From positions 1 to 45,101 of the forward strand of contig LFSO01000018.1 in the NCBI GenBank assembly GCA_001512765.1: a DNA stretch of 45,101 nt. The letters are read 5' to 3'. This document shows, in pieces, positions 9,053 through 18,125 of the stretch. Origin of the DNA: Clostridiales bacterium DTU053 (GTDB taxonomy: Bacteria; Bacillota; Clostridia; Oscillospirales; Acutalibacteraceae). Each line of letters begins with the position of its first letter. Position 1 is the first letter of the stretch. The translations under genes were made by a program, and so were the position numbers. The notes below the pieces were generated by a model. That model ran no database searches, was not told where the DNA came from, and saw only the letters and a program-made list of their open reading frames with translations.

Positions 9053-9667
9053 TCATCCTACCCCCTTAGCCAAAATTCTTAGTGCCTGCTTAATAAGCTC
9101 CTGAGTGCTCAAATTCGGGTCAAGGGAGCAGACAGCCCTTGACGCTTCCGCCTGCATATAGCCCAGAGCCACCAGTGCGCTGACCGCGTTGGAGACATTT
9201 TCGTTGTCATTAACGCAGGATACAGCCGCAAGCTCCTGCGGGTCGCCGCCGAAAGAGAAACTTTGGGAGGTGACCTTGTCCTTCAGCTCCATGCAGATTC
9301 TTTGGGCGGTTTTCGCTCCCACGCCCTGAGCTCTTGTGATGGATTTATGGTCGCCCGATGCGATGCAGAGGGAAAGGGCGTCGGGAGTAAACTCCGAGAG
9401 AACCGAAACGGCGACCTTGGGACCTATGCCCGAAACGGAGATAAGGAGCTTGAACATCTCGAGCTCCTGAAGTGAGTGAAAGCCGTAAAGCTCCAAAGCG
9501 TCCTCTCTTACACTCAGATATGTATAAAGGGTGATTTTGTCCCCCTTTTTTCCTGTGCGTTTTAAAGTATTCATGCTGGTGTTGCACTTAAAGCCCACGC
9601 CCGAGCATTCTATGGCGATTGAGCTGTCGTCAAAGTCAATTACTTCACCTGTCAGGGAATAGAACAT
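9053..9667 (-). CDS. ruvA: Holliday junction DNA helicase subunit RuvA
   Basis: RuvA recognises the four-way junction and loads RuvB. The 204-residue protein has the OB-fold N-terminal domain (MFYSLTGEV start), tandem helix-hairpin-helix motifs ([13 protein letters not shown] near 75 and [12 protein letters not shown] near 113) and the C-terminal RuvB-contacting helices. It lies between ruvC and ruvB with gaps of 24 and 1 nt, the standard ruvC-ruvA-ruvB order. Confidence 0.97.
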   Translation of the reverse strand: MFYSLTGEVIDFDDSSIAIECSGVGFKCNTSMNTLKRTGKKGDKITLYTYLSVREDALELYGFHSLQELEMFKLLISVSGIGPKVAVSVLSEFTPDALSLCIASGDHKSITRAQGVGAKTAQRICMELKDKVTSQSFSFGGDPQELAAVSCVNDNENVSNAVSALVALGYMQAEASRAVCSLDPNLSTQELIKQALRILAKGVG

Positions 9668-9691
9668 TTTACACTTCCTTTCCGAAAGGAA

Positions 9692-10201
9692 TTAAAGACT
9701 CATTCTGCTTGCCCTTTGAATCAGCTGCGAGGCGGAGCTGGAATGGGCGTGGCAGATTGCGAGGGCAAGGGCGTCCGCTGTATCGTCGGGCTTTGGGACC
9801 TCGTTTAGCTTTAGGATTATCCTTGTCATTTCCTGAACCTGCTTTTTGTCCGCCCTGCCGTAGCCCACAACGCTTTGCTTTACCTGAAGCGGCGTGTATT
9901 CCACAATGTCAAGGCCCTTTACCTGAGCGGCAAGTATAATTACTCCCCTTGCCTGGCTGACATCCATAACCGTCTTGGCGTTTGTGTTGTGAAAGACCTT
10001 TTCTATCGCCATAACCTCGGGCTGCCACAAGTCTATAACCTTTATCAGGCTCTCAAAAATGTGCTGAAGGCGGCAGGGAAAAGACTCTCCCGCCTTTGTT
10101 TTTACAGCTCCGAAGTCAAGCACCTTAAATTTTGATGAATTGTAATCCAGTACACCGTAGCCCACTATGGCGTAGCCCGGGTCAATGCCAAGCACCCTCA
10201 A
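9692..10201 (-). CDS. ruvC: Crossover junction endodeoxyribonuclease RuvC
   Basis: RuvC cuts Holliday junctions symmetrically. The acidic active site is intact: Asp7 in GIDPG, Glu67 in MAIEKVF, and Asp140/Asp143 in DDTADALA. I place the start at TTG 10201 (product begins MRVLGIDPG, 169 residues) because AGAGGTG lies six bases upstream; a GTG at 10210 would sit directly on that Shine-Dalgarno. It is the first gene of the ruv operon, with a promoter about 40 nt upstream. Confidence 0.96.
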   Translation of the reverse strand: MRVLGIDPGYAIVGYGVLDYNSSKFKVLDFGAVKTKAGESFPCRLQHIFESLIKVIDLWQPEVMAIEKVFHNTNAKTVMDVSQARGVIILAAQVKGLDIVEYTPLQVKQSVVGYGRADKKQVQEMTRIILKLNEVPKPDDTADALALAICHAHSSSASQLIQRASRMSL

Positions 10202-10235
10202 GCAAAGCACCTCTTATGTATCTGTTAATTTATGT

Positions 10236-10264
10236 ATTATACCACACACTGTATCAAAACTCAA
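10236..10264 (-). promoter_or_regulatory. Sigma-A-type promoter of ruvCAB
   Basis: On the minus strand, TTGAGT (-35) and TATAAT (-10) are 17 bp apart. The start of transcription would fall near 10230, giving a leader of about 30 nt to the TTG start of ruvC. Confidence 0.7.
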
Positions 10265-10302
10265 TTATTCGCCGAAACGGCGCGGGCGCAAAACGACAAA
10301 GG

Positions 10303-10330
10303 AAAAAGGAGCAGCGGGTTCTGCTCCTTC
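10303..10330 (-). terminator. Rho-independent terminator of fhs
   Basis: A 9-bp stem (AAGGAGCAG and complement) with a six-base loop lies 4 nt past the fhs stop codon. On the minus strand it is followed by a T-rich run, separating fhs from the ruvC promoter. Confidence 0.8.
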
Positions 10331-10333
10331 TAT

Positions 10334-12007
10334 TTAGAAAAGACCTGTGATTTTTCCGTCCTCTGTAATGTCCATATTCACCGCGGCGGGGGTCTTGGGC
10401 AGTCCCGGCATTGTCATAATGTCGCCGAGAAGCACCACCACAAAGCCGGCGCCCGCGGAGAGTCTTACATCCTTGACCTGAATTCTGAAGCCTTCGGGCT
10501 TGCCCAGTTTCTTCGGGTCGTCGGAAAGTGAATACTGGGTTTTAGCGACGCAGACGGGGAGACCGCCGAGTCCCAGCTTTTCAATATTCTCAATAGCCTT
10601 GTTCGCGGCGGGGCTGTAGTCCACGCCGTCGGCTCTGTAAATTTCGGCTGCTATTCTTGAGAGCTTGTCCTTTATTGAAGCGTCAAGCTCATAGATGGGC
10701 TTAAAGTTTTCTGTATCCGCGCTGTCGGCAATTTCGCAAACGGCTTTAGCCAGCTCCGCGGCACCCTCGCCGCCCTTTGTAAAGCCCTCAGAAATAACCG
10801 CCTTTACGCCAAGCTCTTCGCAGTAGGAAATAAGCGTGCTCAGCTCTGCCTGAGTGTCTGTGCCGAAGCGGTTAATTGCCACAATGGGGGTTACGCCGAA
10901 TTTGCGCACATTTTCAATATGAGTCTTAAGGTTCAAAATGCCCTTCTTTAAAGCGTCGATGTTTTCGGCGCTAAGGTCTGCTTTCGGCACTCCGCCGTTG
11001 TATTTAAGCGCTCTGACGGTTGCCACGATAACGGCGCAGGAGGGTTTGAGACCTGCTATTCTGCACTTAATGTCAAAGAATTTCTCCGCGCCCAAATCAG
11101 CGCCGAAGCCCGCCTCGGTAATTGCGTAGTCACCGAGCTTGAGAGCGAGCTTAGTAGCCACAACGGAGTTGCAGCCGTGGGCTATATTGGCGAAGGGTCC
11201 GCCGTGCATGAGCACGGGTGAGCCTTCAAGAGTTTGAACAAGGTTTGGATTAATGGCGTCCTTTAAAAGCAGAGCCATTGCGCCCTCCGCTTTAAGCTGA
11301 CGGGCAAATACCGGCTCGCCCGAATAAGTGTAGGCGACAAGCATGTTGGCGAGCCTGTTTTTAAGGTCGCATAAATCCGATGAGAGGCAAAGTATCGCCA
11401 TAATCTCGCTGGCGACGGTGATTATGAAGCCGTCCTCTCTGGGTACGCCGTTAATCTGACCGCCGAGACCTATAACGATATTTCTCAGCGCTCTGTCGTT
11501 CATGTCAACGCAGCGTTTAATAAGAATCCTGCGGGGGTCTATTCCCAGCTCGTTGCCCTGCTGGAGATGGTTGTCCAGCATGGCGCAAAGCAGATTGTTG
11601 GCGCTGGTTATGGCATGCATATCGCCCGTAAAGTGAAGATTTATATCCTCCATGGGCAGAACCTGAGAGTAGCCGCCGCCCGCTGCTCCGCCCTTGATGC
11701 CGAAAACGGGACCGAGGGAGGGCTCACGCAGGGCTATGACAGCCTTTTTGCCTATGTGCTGCATGGCTTGTCCCAGGCTGACGGTAACCGTTGTCTTGCC
11801 TTCACCCGCGGGGGTGGGGTTAATGGCGGTTACAAGTATCAGCTTGCCGTCCTTTTTATCCTTTAAGGTGTTTAAATATTCAAGGTCGATTTTGGCCTTG
11901 TATTTTCCGTAGGGAATCAAATACTCCTCGTCAATGCCGATTTTTTCGGCTATTTCCGTGATTGGCCTTAATTTCGCGCTCTGGGCTATCTCAATATCCG
12001 TCAGCAT
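10334..12007 (-). CDS. fhs: Formate--tetrahydrofolate ligase
   Basis: Fhs joins formate to tetrahydrofolate using ATP, giving 10-formyl-THF for purine synthesis or for the methyl branch of the Wood-Ljungdahl pathway. At 557 residues it has the usual length. The phosphate-binding loop [10 protein letters not shown] is at 65-74 and the long conserved centre ([15 protein letters not shown], near 268) is intact. The ATG has AAAGGTG upstream, and the gene follows a lipoprotein gene by 18 nt, so both are probably expressed from the promoter at 13292-13320. No other C1-pathway gene (folD, fchA, metF) is adjacent; acetogenesis cannot be concluded. Confidence 0.97.
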   Translation of the reverse strand: MLTDIEIAQSAKLRPITEIAEKIGIDEEYLIPYGKYKAKIDLEYLNTLKDKKDGKLILVTAINPTPAGEGKTTVTVSLGQAMQHIGKKAVIALREPSLGPVFGIKGGAAGGGYSQVLPMEDINLHFTGDMHAITSANNLLCAMLDNHLQQGNELGIDPRRILIKRCVDMNDRALRNIVIGLGGQINGVPREDGFIITVASEIMAILCLSSDLCDLKNRLANMLVAYTYSGEPVFARQLKAEGAMALLLKDAINPNLVQTLEGSPVLMHGGPFANIAHGCNSVVATKLALKLGDYAITEAGFGADLGAEKFFDIKCRIAGLKPSCAVIVATVRALKYNGGVPKADLSAENIDALKKGILNLKTHIENVRKFGVTPIVAINRFGTDTQAELSTLISYCEELGVKAVISEGFTKGGEGAAELAKAVCEIADSADTENFKPIYELDASIKDKLSRIAAEIYRADGVDYSPAANKAIENIEKLGLGGLPVCVAKTQYSLSDDPKKLGKPEGFRIQVKDVRLSAGAGFVVVLLGDIMTMPGLPKTPAAVNMDITEDGKITGLF

Positions 12008-12025
12008 TTCAGCACACCTTTCGAG

Positions 12026-13261
12026 TTAGACTTTTTCAAAATATCCGTTCATATTGACTATTATAACAAAGCTGCCGCTTTTTTCGCTTTTCTCGCCATG
12101 CTTGCCCGCCACAACAAAGCGTCCCATGGAATCGGGGGCAAAGCAGGTTATATTCCTTTCGGGCAGGGTGAACATGTAGGAAATCCTTTTTTCTCCGCTG
12201 AGATAGAAGCGAAGGGCGTTTTTCATAACCGCCACAAAGCGGTCAGCCGATGCCCTCATGACGCCTTGGAAAATCTCGGATTCCTCGTCGCTGTAATACT
12301 TTAGGGCATCGAGATTCAGAATCCTTGTGACCCATGCTCCGCGTTGGGGAGCTTTGGTTTCCTTCTCGTCGTCCCCTTCGATTTCTTCCTCGTTTTCCTC
12401 GTCGTTCTCCTTATTCTCCTCGTCGGTTTCGACTAATCTGTATCTGTCATACTCGGAGTAGATAAGGAATCTGCCGGTGAGCATGGCGTCCTTTATATTG
12501 TACGCGCCTGTGGGGATAATGGTCTTTTCGGCGTTGAGAATGTCGTAAATCACAAGAACGGGGGTGCCGGAGACCGTGTCGATAAAGAGTAGCCTGCCCT
12601 CGTTTATAGAAAGGCTGACATCGGCTCTGCGGCTGCTTAAAGAGAGAACCTCCGATTTTTCGCCGTTTGCGATATTGTAAGAGCAAAGAGCGGGCTGATT
12701 CTCGCCCCGTTTTTCAATCCAGTAAACCTTCTGATTGTAAAGCACGGGACAAACGGCGTCATCGGCTTTAGCACCGGAGTATATAAGCCTTGTGCTGCCT
12801 GTTTTGAGATTCCTTGCATAAACCCTTTGGCGCGAACCGTCCTGTCTTGAGGTCACATACAAAAGGCAGTCGTCATTTACGCTGAGCTTTGAAATGACGG
12901 TGCTTTTGTCGGGAAGGGTGTAGACGGTCCTTGTCTTTCCCGTTTCGAGATTATACTTTACAATGGCGTTTGCCTTGCGGGCACTTTTTGAAAGAGGGAC
13001 CGCCATGTAAATGTCTTCGGAGTTTATCTCTGCAATCTCTATTGTAGAGTAGGAAAAATCTATTTGAGTCAAATAATCTTTGAAATTGGTAAAGGGCTTT
13101 GCCTCAACGGGAACGGCTGTCTGTGGCTCGGTGGCGGGCTCGTCTGTGGTGGTTTCATCGGCGGTGGTTTCGTTCTTGCCGTTTCCGACGCATGAGGTAA
13201 TTAATAGGAGCGTGGCAACCATAAGCAGGATTGCAGATAAAACCTTTATATTTTTATCCAT
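12026..13261 (-). CDS. Lipoprotein with predicted beta-propeller, unknown function
   Basis: The 411-residue protein starts with a lipoprotein signal (lipobox LITSC, Cys24) and a Thr/Glu/Asp linker to about residue 50. The rest resembles a propeller of the DUF5050/TolB type, with repeated blades such as 'LLYVTSRQDGSRQRVYARNLKTG', here interrupted near residues 280-310 by a highly acidic, Asn/Glu-rich low-complexity loop. It is the first gene of a two-gene unit with fhs and is driven by a perfect consensus promoter. Function is unknown; the outside location is well supported. Confidence 0.8.
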   Translation of the reverse strand: MDKNIKVLSAILLMVATLLLITSCVGNGKNETTADETTTDEPATEPQTAVPVEAKPFTNFKDYLTQIDFSYSTIEIAEINSEDIYMAVPLSKSARKANAIVKYNLETGKTRTVYTLPDKSTVISKLSVNDDCLLYVTSRQDGSRQRVYARNLKTGSTRLIYSGAKADDAVCPVLYNQKVYWIEKRGENQPALCSYNIANGEKSEVLSLSSRRADVSLSINEGRLLFIDTVSGTPVLVIYDILNAEKTIIPTGAYNIKDAMLTGRFLIYSEYDRYRLVETDEENKENDEENEEEIEGDDEKETKAPQRGAWVTRILNLDALKYYSDEESEIFQGVMRASADRFVAVMKNALRFYLSGEKRISYMFTLPERNITCFAPDSMGRFVVAGKHGEKSEKSGSFVIIVNMNGYFEKV

Positions 13262-13291
13262 ATTTATCTCCGTTAAGAAAACATATAGTTG

Positions 13292-13320
13292 ATTATATTT
13301 TCAGAGCGGTATTTTGTCAA
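13292..13320 (-). promoter_or_regulatory. Perfect consensus sigma-A promoter (lipoprotein-fhs)
   Basis: On the minus strand TTGACA and TATAAT are separated by exactly 17 bp, matching the sigma-A consensus at all 12 positions. Transcription should start near 13285, leaving about 25 nt to the ATG at 13261, which includes a GGAGA ribosome binding site. Confidence 0.85.
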
Positions 13321-13327
13321 CAAGGCA

Positions 13328-13996
13328 CTATTTGAACTCCTCAAGGCTCTTGGTTAAAAGCCTTTCGCGGCGTATGTTTTTTACATAGAGCATATTGGAA
13401 AGCCCCTCGTTTTCATCTCCGAAAAGGGCGTCAATCAAAAGCAGGGGGCTGATATTGAAACTGCTGCCGGCGGGAAGGGTGATGCCGAGGATTATGTCGC
13501 CGTCTTGCTGAGTCAGCGAATAGTCCTTTACATATTCGGATATGTCGACTTCCTTTTCAACCTTTTTCCTGCCCGATTTAACCTTTTTATTTGCTCTTAA
13601 ATCCCCGCTGAGCTTTTCCTTTAAATCGTCAAGGCTTACCTTTTCGCCGTCAAAGACAATGCTGTACTCTGCAAAGCTAATATCCCTTACGGACATGACA
13701 GCCTCAGCGCAGGATACTGTCTTTAAATCTTCGGGCAGAACTTCATTCAGCCTTTTAACTATTTCTTCAAGGGGGAAATCGCCCTCCATTTTTATGTCCA
13801 TGCAGTCGTTTACGCTCTCGGCGCCGAGCGGCAGCGGCAGGGCGAAATTGATATAGGGGCGTGGATTAAAACCCTCAGTATACCAAAGGGGTATGCCCGC
13901 ACGCCTGAAGGCTCTTGAAAAGGTGCGGTAAAGGTCCAGGTGGGAGATGTATTTTGCCTTTCCCACTTTATTGAATTTAAGCCTTATTAAGCGCAT
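13328..13996 (-). CDS. TIGR03936 family radical SAM-associated protein (DUF2344)
   Basis: The product begins MRLIRLKFNKVGKAKYISHLD, the conserved opening of the TIGR03936/DUF2344 family, and runs 222 residues. The start at 13996 is chosen over in-frame upstream ATGs because GGAGG sits eight bases before it and the family begins here. It overlaps the end of the TIGR03960 radical SAM gene by 20 nt in another frame. The two families almost always occur together, and in some lineages are fused. The activity is unknown; a role in RNA modification has been guessed from their common association with ribosome and RNase genes, which are not next to them here. Confidence 0.9.
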   Translation of the reverse strand: MRLIRLKFNKVGKAKYISHLDLYRTFSRAFRRAGIPLWYTEGFNPRPYINFALPLPLGAESVNDCMDIKMEGDFPLEEIVKRLNEVLPEDLKTVSCAEAVMSVRDISFAEYSIVFDGEKVSLDDLKEKLSGDLRANKKVKSGRKKVEKEVDISEYVKDYSLTQQDGDIILGITLPAGSSFNISPLLLIDALFGDENEGLSNMLYVKNIRRERLLTKSLEEFK

Positions 13997-15821
13997 CGCA
14001 TTTTCCTCCGTTGAGAGCATTGGCACCGCAGGCTGAGCATTTTTCTCTGCAGTGGGGGCTTGTGCTGCCTTTATGAGCAAGCTCATTTTCTCTTATAAGG
14101 AACTTCTTTGAAATGCCGTAGTCAAGGTGGTCCCAGGGGAGAACCTCGTCAAAATCCCTCTTTCGTAAGATGTAAAAATCGGGGTCAATGTTGCATTCTC
14201 CGAACGCACTTGTCCACTTGTCAAAATCAAAGCTGTCGTCCCACGCGTCAAAGGCGCAGCCCGATTTCCAGGCGGTGTAAAGCACGGAGCAAAGCCGCCT
14301 GTCGCCCCTTGCGAAAACAGCCTCAAGCATGCTCATTTTGGGATTGTGGAAGCTGAGACTTGCCTTTTTGGTTCTGACGGATTCCTTTAGAAGCTTTTGC
14401 TTTCTTTCGATTTCATCCAGTGAGCAGAAGGGCTCCCACTGGAAGGGGGTGAAGGGCTTGGGGACGAAGTTGGAAACGCCCACGCTGACGGTGACGCTTT
14501 TGCCCTTGGGCTTGTCGGGGTTATTGTAGAACTCGTTTACAACCTTTTGGGCAAGGTTCGCTATACCGACTATATCCTCATCGGTCTCCTCGGGCAGACC
14601 CAGCATAAAGTAGAGCTTGACCGCCGTCCAGCCGCCCTGGAACGCCTTTCTGGAGGTGCTGAGGATTTCCTCCTCGGTGATATTTTTGTTTATTACATCT
14701 CTGAGCCTTTGGGTGCCCGCCTCGGGAGCAAAGGTAAGTCCGCTGCGGCGGACTTCATTGAGCTTTTCCATAAGCTCTTTCGGGAAGTTGTCCGCCCTTA
14801 AAGAAGGAAGGGACACATTAATCATATTGCTGCTTGCCCAATCCAGCATTTCGTCAAGGAGCTTTTGAATCTGGGTATAGTCGCTGGTGGAAAGGGAGCA
14901 AAGCGAAACCTCGTCATAGCCTGTGCTGTCGCAAAGCTTACGGCTTTGCTCATAGACCTTTTCGGCGCTCTTTTCCCTTATGGGTCTGTAAATGTAGCCG
15001 GCCTGGCAGAAACGGCAGCCCCTTATGCAGCCGCGGAAAATCTCCGCCACTGCCCTGTCGTGAACGGTGTCCACATAGGGAACTACAAATTTGTCGGGAT
15101 AGTAAACTGAGTCAAGGTCAGAAATTATCCTCTTTTTAACCTTTTCTGGGGCTGTTTCTGTGGGTGTGACGGAGGCTATGGTGCCGTTCTCATTGTACTC
15201 TACCTTATAGAGCGACGGGACATACATACCCTCTATTTTAGCGGCTCTTCTTAAAAACTCCCGCTTTGATACGCCCTCTTTTTTGCACTCTTTTAATAGG
15301 TCAATAAGCTCATGGGTGACCTCCTCCCCCTCTCCGGGAAGGAAAATGTCTATAAAGTCAGCCAGAGGCTCGGGATTGCACACGCAGGGGCCGCCCGCTA
15401 CCACGACGGGCAAAAGCTCCTCTCTGTCCTTTGAGTAAACGGGGAGACCCGCAAGGTCCAGCATATTCAGCACATTCGTGTAGCACAGCTCATACTGAAG
15501 GGTAAAGCCTATAAGGTCAAAATCCGAAATCGGGTCGCCGCTTTCAAGACCAAAGAGCTTTATGCCGTTTTGGCGCATAAGCTCCTCCATGTCCTTTGCG
15601 GGGGCAAAAACCCTCTCGCACCATGTGTCCTCCCTTGAGTTTGCAAGGTGGTAGAGAATCTTCATGCCAAGGTGGGACATGCCGATTTCATATAGGTCGG
15701 GAAAGCAAAAGGCGTAGCGGATTTGCACATCGTCTTTGCTTTTTACAACGGCGTTTACCTCGCCGCCCGTATATCTGGCAGGCTTTTGAACGAGCCTGAG
15801 TATTTCGTCTAATTTAAGCAT
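13977..15821 (-). CDS. TIGR03960 family B12-binding-domain radical SAM protein
   Basis: The 614-residue protein has an N-terminal B12-binding-like Rossmann region (about 30-180), then a radical SAM core with Cys265, Cys269 and Cys272 (CxxxCxxC) for the 4Fe-4S cluster, and a C-terminal region ending in extra cysteines (CREKCSACG). The start at 15821 has AAGGA at eight bases and gives the usual MLKLDEILxxVxKPARYxGGE opening; an upstream in-frame start at 15866 has no such support. The reaction catalysed is not known. It is coupled to the TIGR03936 gene by overlap. Confidence 0.92.
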   Translation of the reverse strand: MLKLDEILRLVQKPARYTGGEVNAVVKSKDDVQIRYAFCFPDLYEIGMSHLGMKILYHLANSREDTWCERVFAPAKDMEELMRQNGIKLFGLESGDPISDFDLIGFTLQYELCYTNVLNMLDLAGLPVYSKDREELLPVVVAGGPCVCNPEPLADFIDIFLPGEGEEVTHELIDLLKECKKEGVSKREFLRRAAKIEGMYVPSLYKVEYNENGTIASVTPTETAPEKVKKRIISDLDSVYYPDKFVVPYVDTVHDRAVAEIFRGCIRGCRFCQAGYIYRPIREKSAEKVYEQSRKLCDSTGYDEVSLCSLSTSDYTQIQKLLDEMLDWASSNMINVSLPSLRADNFPKELMEKLNEVRRSGLTFAPEAGTQRLRDVINKNITEEEILSTSRKAFQGGWTAVKLYFMLGLPEETDEDIVGIANLAQKVVNEFYNNPDKPKGKSVTVSVGVSNFVPKPFTPFQWEPFCSLDEIERKQKLLKESVRTKKASLSFHNPKMSMLEAVFARGDRRLCSVLYTAWKSGCAFDAWDDSFDFDKWTSAFGECNIDPDFYILRKRDFDEVLPWDHLDYGISKKFLIRENELAHKGSTSPHCREKCSACGANALNGGKCDALNKA

Positions 15822-15901
15822 TTTGGAATTCCTTTCGGTCCTTGTTTTCGCGAATAATTTTATCACAACGCGGGGCTGATTACAAATTTTATGTGCTCGG
15901 C

Positions 15902-16198
15902 TTATCTGAAAAAGCTGTCCATGCCCTTTTTGCCCTTTGGGGGCTTAATGCGGCTGCAGCGGTCCATCTTAACAAGTATCGTCTCATCGCCTATGACCAC
16001 AATATCCTCCCAAGGGATTCTAAGGTCATCCTCCCTGCCTCCAAAGCCCCACATCTTGTATTTGCCGAAAAGTATTAAGGCGGTCAGTCTGCCGCTGCAG
16101 ACATTTACCTCCACATCGCAGACGCATCCGTATTTTTTGCCCGAATCTATATCTATGACTTCTTTTCTGAACAAATCGTTTAAACAGCAGTTGTCCAT
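15902..16198 (-). CDS. YlmC/YmxH family PRC-barrel protein
   Basis: A 98-residue protein starting MDNCCLNDLFRKEVIDI, with the PRC-barrel pattern of a 'strand - GxxxG - acidic - strand' repeat (DSGKKYGCVCDVEVN... then EDDLRIPWEDIVVIGDETILV). The YlmC/YmxH family is found in spore-formers and is transcribed during sporulation in Bacillus; its role is not defined. The start at 16198 has AGGA seven bases upstream; the 16 residues upstream in the same frame are not family-like. It probably stands alone, between folK and the radical SAM pair. Confidence 0.78.
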   Translation of the reverse strand: MDNCCLNDLFRKEVIDIDSGKKYGCVCDVEVNVCSGRLTALILFGKYKMWGFGGREDDLRIPWEDIVVIGDETILVKMDRCSRIKPPKGKKGMDSFFR

Positions 16199-16314
16199 AT
16201 GTAAATCCTGACCTTTCGGATAAATTGAGGGAAATAACAATAACACCCCAATCTATTTTATTCCGCCGTCTTTGCGATATGATAAAGTTCGGACAACCGC
16301 TGACGAATAAAAAG

Positions 16315-16338
16315 AAAAAACCGCATTAACCGCGGTTT
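16315..16338 (-). terminator. Rho-independent terminator overlapping the folK stop codon
   Basis: A 7-bp stem (AAACCGC and complement, 7-nt loop) begins inside the folK stop codon on the minus strand and is followed by TTTTTTC and further T. It ends the fol transcript. Confidence 0.8.
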
Positions 16339-16855
16339 AAGCAAGGCTTTCAATTAAGGAGATAAGTTCTTTGTTTTTTAATTTGTACTCATATACCCCG
16401 TCTTTTGAAAGTTTTTCATATTCTGAGGAGAAATCGAATTCGCCGAATTTGAGATTTGCTTTTATATCCGACAAGGGGACAAGGACAAATGCCCTTTCCG
16501 CCATTCTGGGGTGAGGGATAGTCAGTTCCCTTGTGTTCATTCTCTCGTTTTCGTATATCAGAAGGTCCAAATCAAGGGTTCTGGGGCAGTTTGTATAAGG
16601 TCTTTCCCTGCCGTTCGCGGCTTCAATCCCTAAAAGGGCGCCAAGAAGGGCGAGGGGGGAAAGCTCGGTTTCAATTTCTGCGCACATATTAAGATAGGGC
16701 TCAGGGTCAACGCAGCCCACGGGCTCGGTTTCGTATACCTTTGAAACTTTTTTTAGATGAGTTCCGTTCAGTAAAGAAAGGGCTTTCAGCGCGCTGAACA
16801 GATAATGCTCCCTGTCGCCCAAATTGGAGCCCAGGGCGATGTATGCGGTTTTCAC
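16337..16855 (-). CDS. folK: 2-amino-4-hydroxy-6-hydroxymethyldihydropteridine diphosphokinase
   Basis: FolK transfers pyrophosphate from ATP to 6-hydroxymethyl-dihydropterin, the step before dihydropteroate synthase. The 172-residue protein shows LGSNLGDRE at 8-16 and the RPYTNCPRTLDLDLL block near 80-95 that binds Mg and ATP. The start is GTG, overlapping the folB stop (GTGA). It is last in the folE-folP-folB-folK operon. Confidence 0.95.
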   Translation of the reverse strand: MKTAYIALGSNLGDREHYLFSALKALSLLNGTHLKKVSKVYETEPVGCVDPEPYLNMCAEIETELSPLALLGALLGIEAANGRERPYTNCPRTLDLDLLIYENERMNTRELTIPHPRMAERAFVLVPLSDIKANLKFGEFDFSSEYEKLSKDGVYEYKLKNKELISLIESLA

Positions 16856-17235
16856 TCTCTCACCCCATAAAGCTCATCTCTGCTAAGATTTATTTCCACC
16901 GCCATATATTCAAAGTCCGCTTTTACGGGAGCTTCGGGCTTTTTAACCCTGACCGTAACGGCTTTGAGGGTCGGGAACTCTTTTAAAACTCCCCTTGCTA
17001 TCTTCCCCGCCGCCTTTTCTATAAGGTCCCAGCTTCTCTCCAGAAAAATTTTGCGGACCGTTTTTGTTATCTTCGAATAGCTGACGGTGTCGGAAATATC
17101 GTCGGTCATCGAAGCCCGCTTTAAGTCGGTAAAAGCCTCGATATCAATAAAAAAGGGCTGACCCTGAGATTTCTCTTCAGGGTTCACTCCGTGATAAGCA
17201 TAAAGCCTTAGGTTTTTGATTATGATTTTATCCAT
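16852..17235 (-). CDS. folB: Dihydroneopterin aldolase
   Basis: FolB cleaves dihydroneopterin to hydroxymethyl-dihydropterin and glycolaldehyde. The 127-residue length is typical. The opening IIIKNLRLYAYHGVNPEEKSQ holds the conserved HGV(N/L)PEE motif with the catalytic Glu at about residue 21; VSYSKI and the closing VRVKKPEAP are also conserved. The ATG lies five bases after the folP stop codon and the end overlaps folK, so the genes are tightly coupled. Confidence 0.95.
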   Translation of the reverse strand: MDKIIIKNLRLYAYHGVNPEEKSQGQPFFIDIEAFTDLKRASMTDDISDTVSYSKITKTVRKIFLERSWDLIEKAAGKIARGVLKEFPTLKAVTVRVKKPEAPVKADFEYMAVEINLSRDELYGVRE

Positions 17236-17240
17236 GCCCT

Positions 17241-18095
17241 TTACCCTTTTCTTAATAGAAAATCGGCTGCCTTAAAAAAGCGTTTGTGCTCCGCTATGTC
17301 ATGCACTCTTACAATGTCGGCGCCAAGCTCCACAGCCCTGAAATTCGCGGCAAGAGTTCCCTCAAGCCTTTGCGTCGGGTCAACCTCCTCCATCATTGCG
17401 CCGATGAACCTCTTTCTCGAAACGCCCACAAGAAGGGCGATGTCTTCTTTTTTAAATGTGGCGAGGTTTTTCAGAAGCTGAAGGTTTTCCTCAACGCCTT
17501 TCGCAAAGCCAAAGCCGGGGTCAAGGCAGACGCGGCTTTTGTCAATGCCGAAGGCGGTGATTTTCTCAAGCATATCGTCAAAGAAGTCGGCAACCTCACG
17601 CACTACGCCTTTTTCATATATGGGGAATTCGCCGCTGGGCACTCCGCCCGAGTGCATTATAATCCAGCCGGCGTCAAAATCCTTAATAAGCTCAGCCAAA
17701 AGGTGCTTAAACTCGCCGCTGACATCGTTTATAATGTCCGCTCCCGCTCTGAGAGCCTTTTCCGCCACATTGATTCTGTATGTGTCGGCGGAGATTATTG
17801 CGTAGGGGTTTTCCGCCCTCACCTCTTTAATGACGGGGATGAGCCTTTTGATTTCCTCCTCCTCGCTTACCGGCTCGCTGAAGGGGCGGGTTGACATGCC
17901 GCCGATGTCGATAATGTCGGCGCCCTCGGCAAGCATTTGCCTTGCCCTGTTTACAGCCTCTTTTTGCTGATAGTAGAGACCGCCGTCGGAGAAGGAGTCG
18001 GGGGTGACATTGAGTATTCCCATTATGTATGTTCTCTCACCCAAGGTAAGAGATTTGTCTCTGAAACGAAACTTTTTTGTTTCCGCGGTCAGCAT
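17241..18095 (-). CDS. folP: Dihydropteroate synthase
   Basis: FolP condenses hydroxymethyl-dihydropterin pyrophosphate with p-aminobenzoate, the sulfonamide target. The TIM-barrel protein of 284 residues has GILNVTPDSFSDGG at about 26-38, GADIIDIGGMSTRP near 58-71, DVSG near 123 and the closing RVHD. The SRKRF loop near residue 226 is intact. The ATG has GGGGTGAT upstream. It lies between folE (30-nt gap) and folB. Confidence 0.96.
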   Translation of the reverse strand: MLTAETKKFRFRDKSLTLGERTYIMGILNVTPDSFSDGGLYYQQKEAVNRARQMLAEGADIIDIGGMSTRPFSEPVSEEEEIKRLIPVIKEVRAENPYAIISADTYRINVAEKALRAGADIINDVSGEFKHLLAELIKDFDAGWIIMHSGGVPSGEFPIYEKGVVREVADFFDDMLEKITAFGIDKSRVCLDPGFGFAKGVEENLQLLKNLATFKKEDIALLVGVSRKRFIGAMMEEVDPTQRLEGTLAANFRAVELGADIVRVHDIAEHKRFFKAADFLLRKG

Positions 18096-18125
18096 ATAAT
18101 CACCCCATCAGCTAATTTACTGAAA

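Noticed and set aside
12008-12025. Tetrahydrofolate riboswitch before fhs or folE
   Set aside because: The gaps are 18 and 33 nt, far too short, and no matching sequence is seen.
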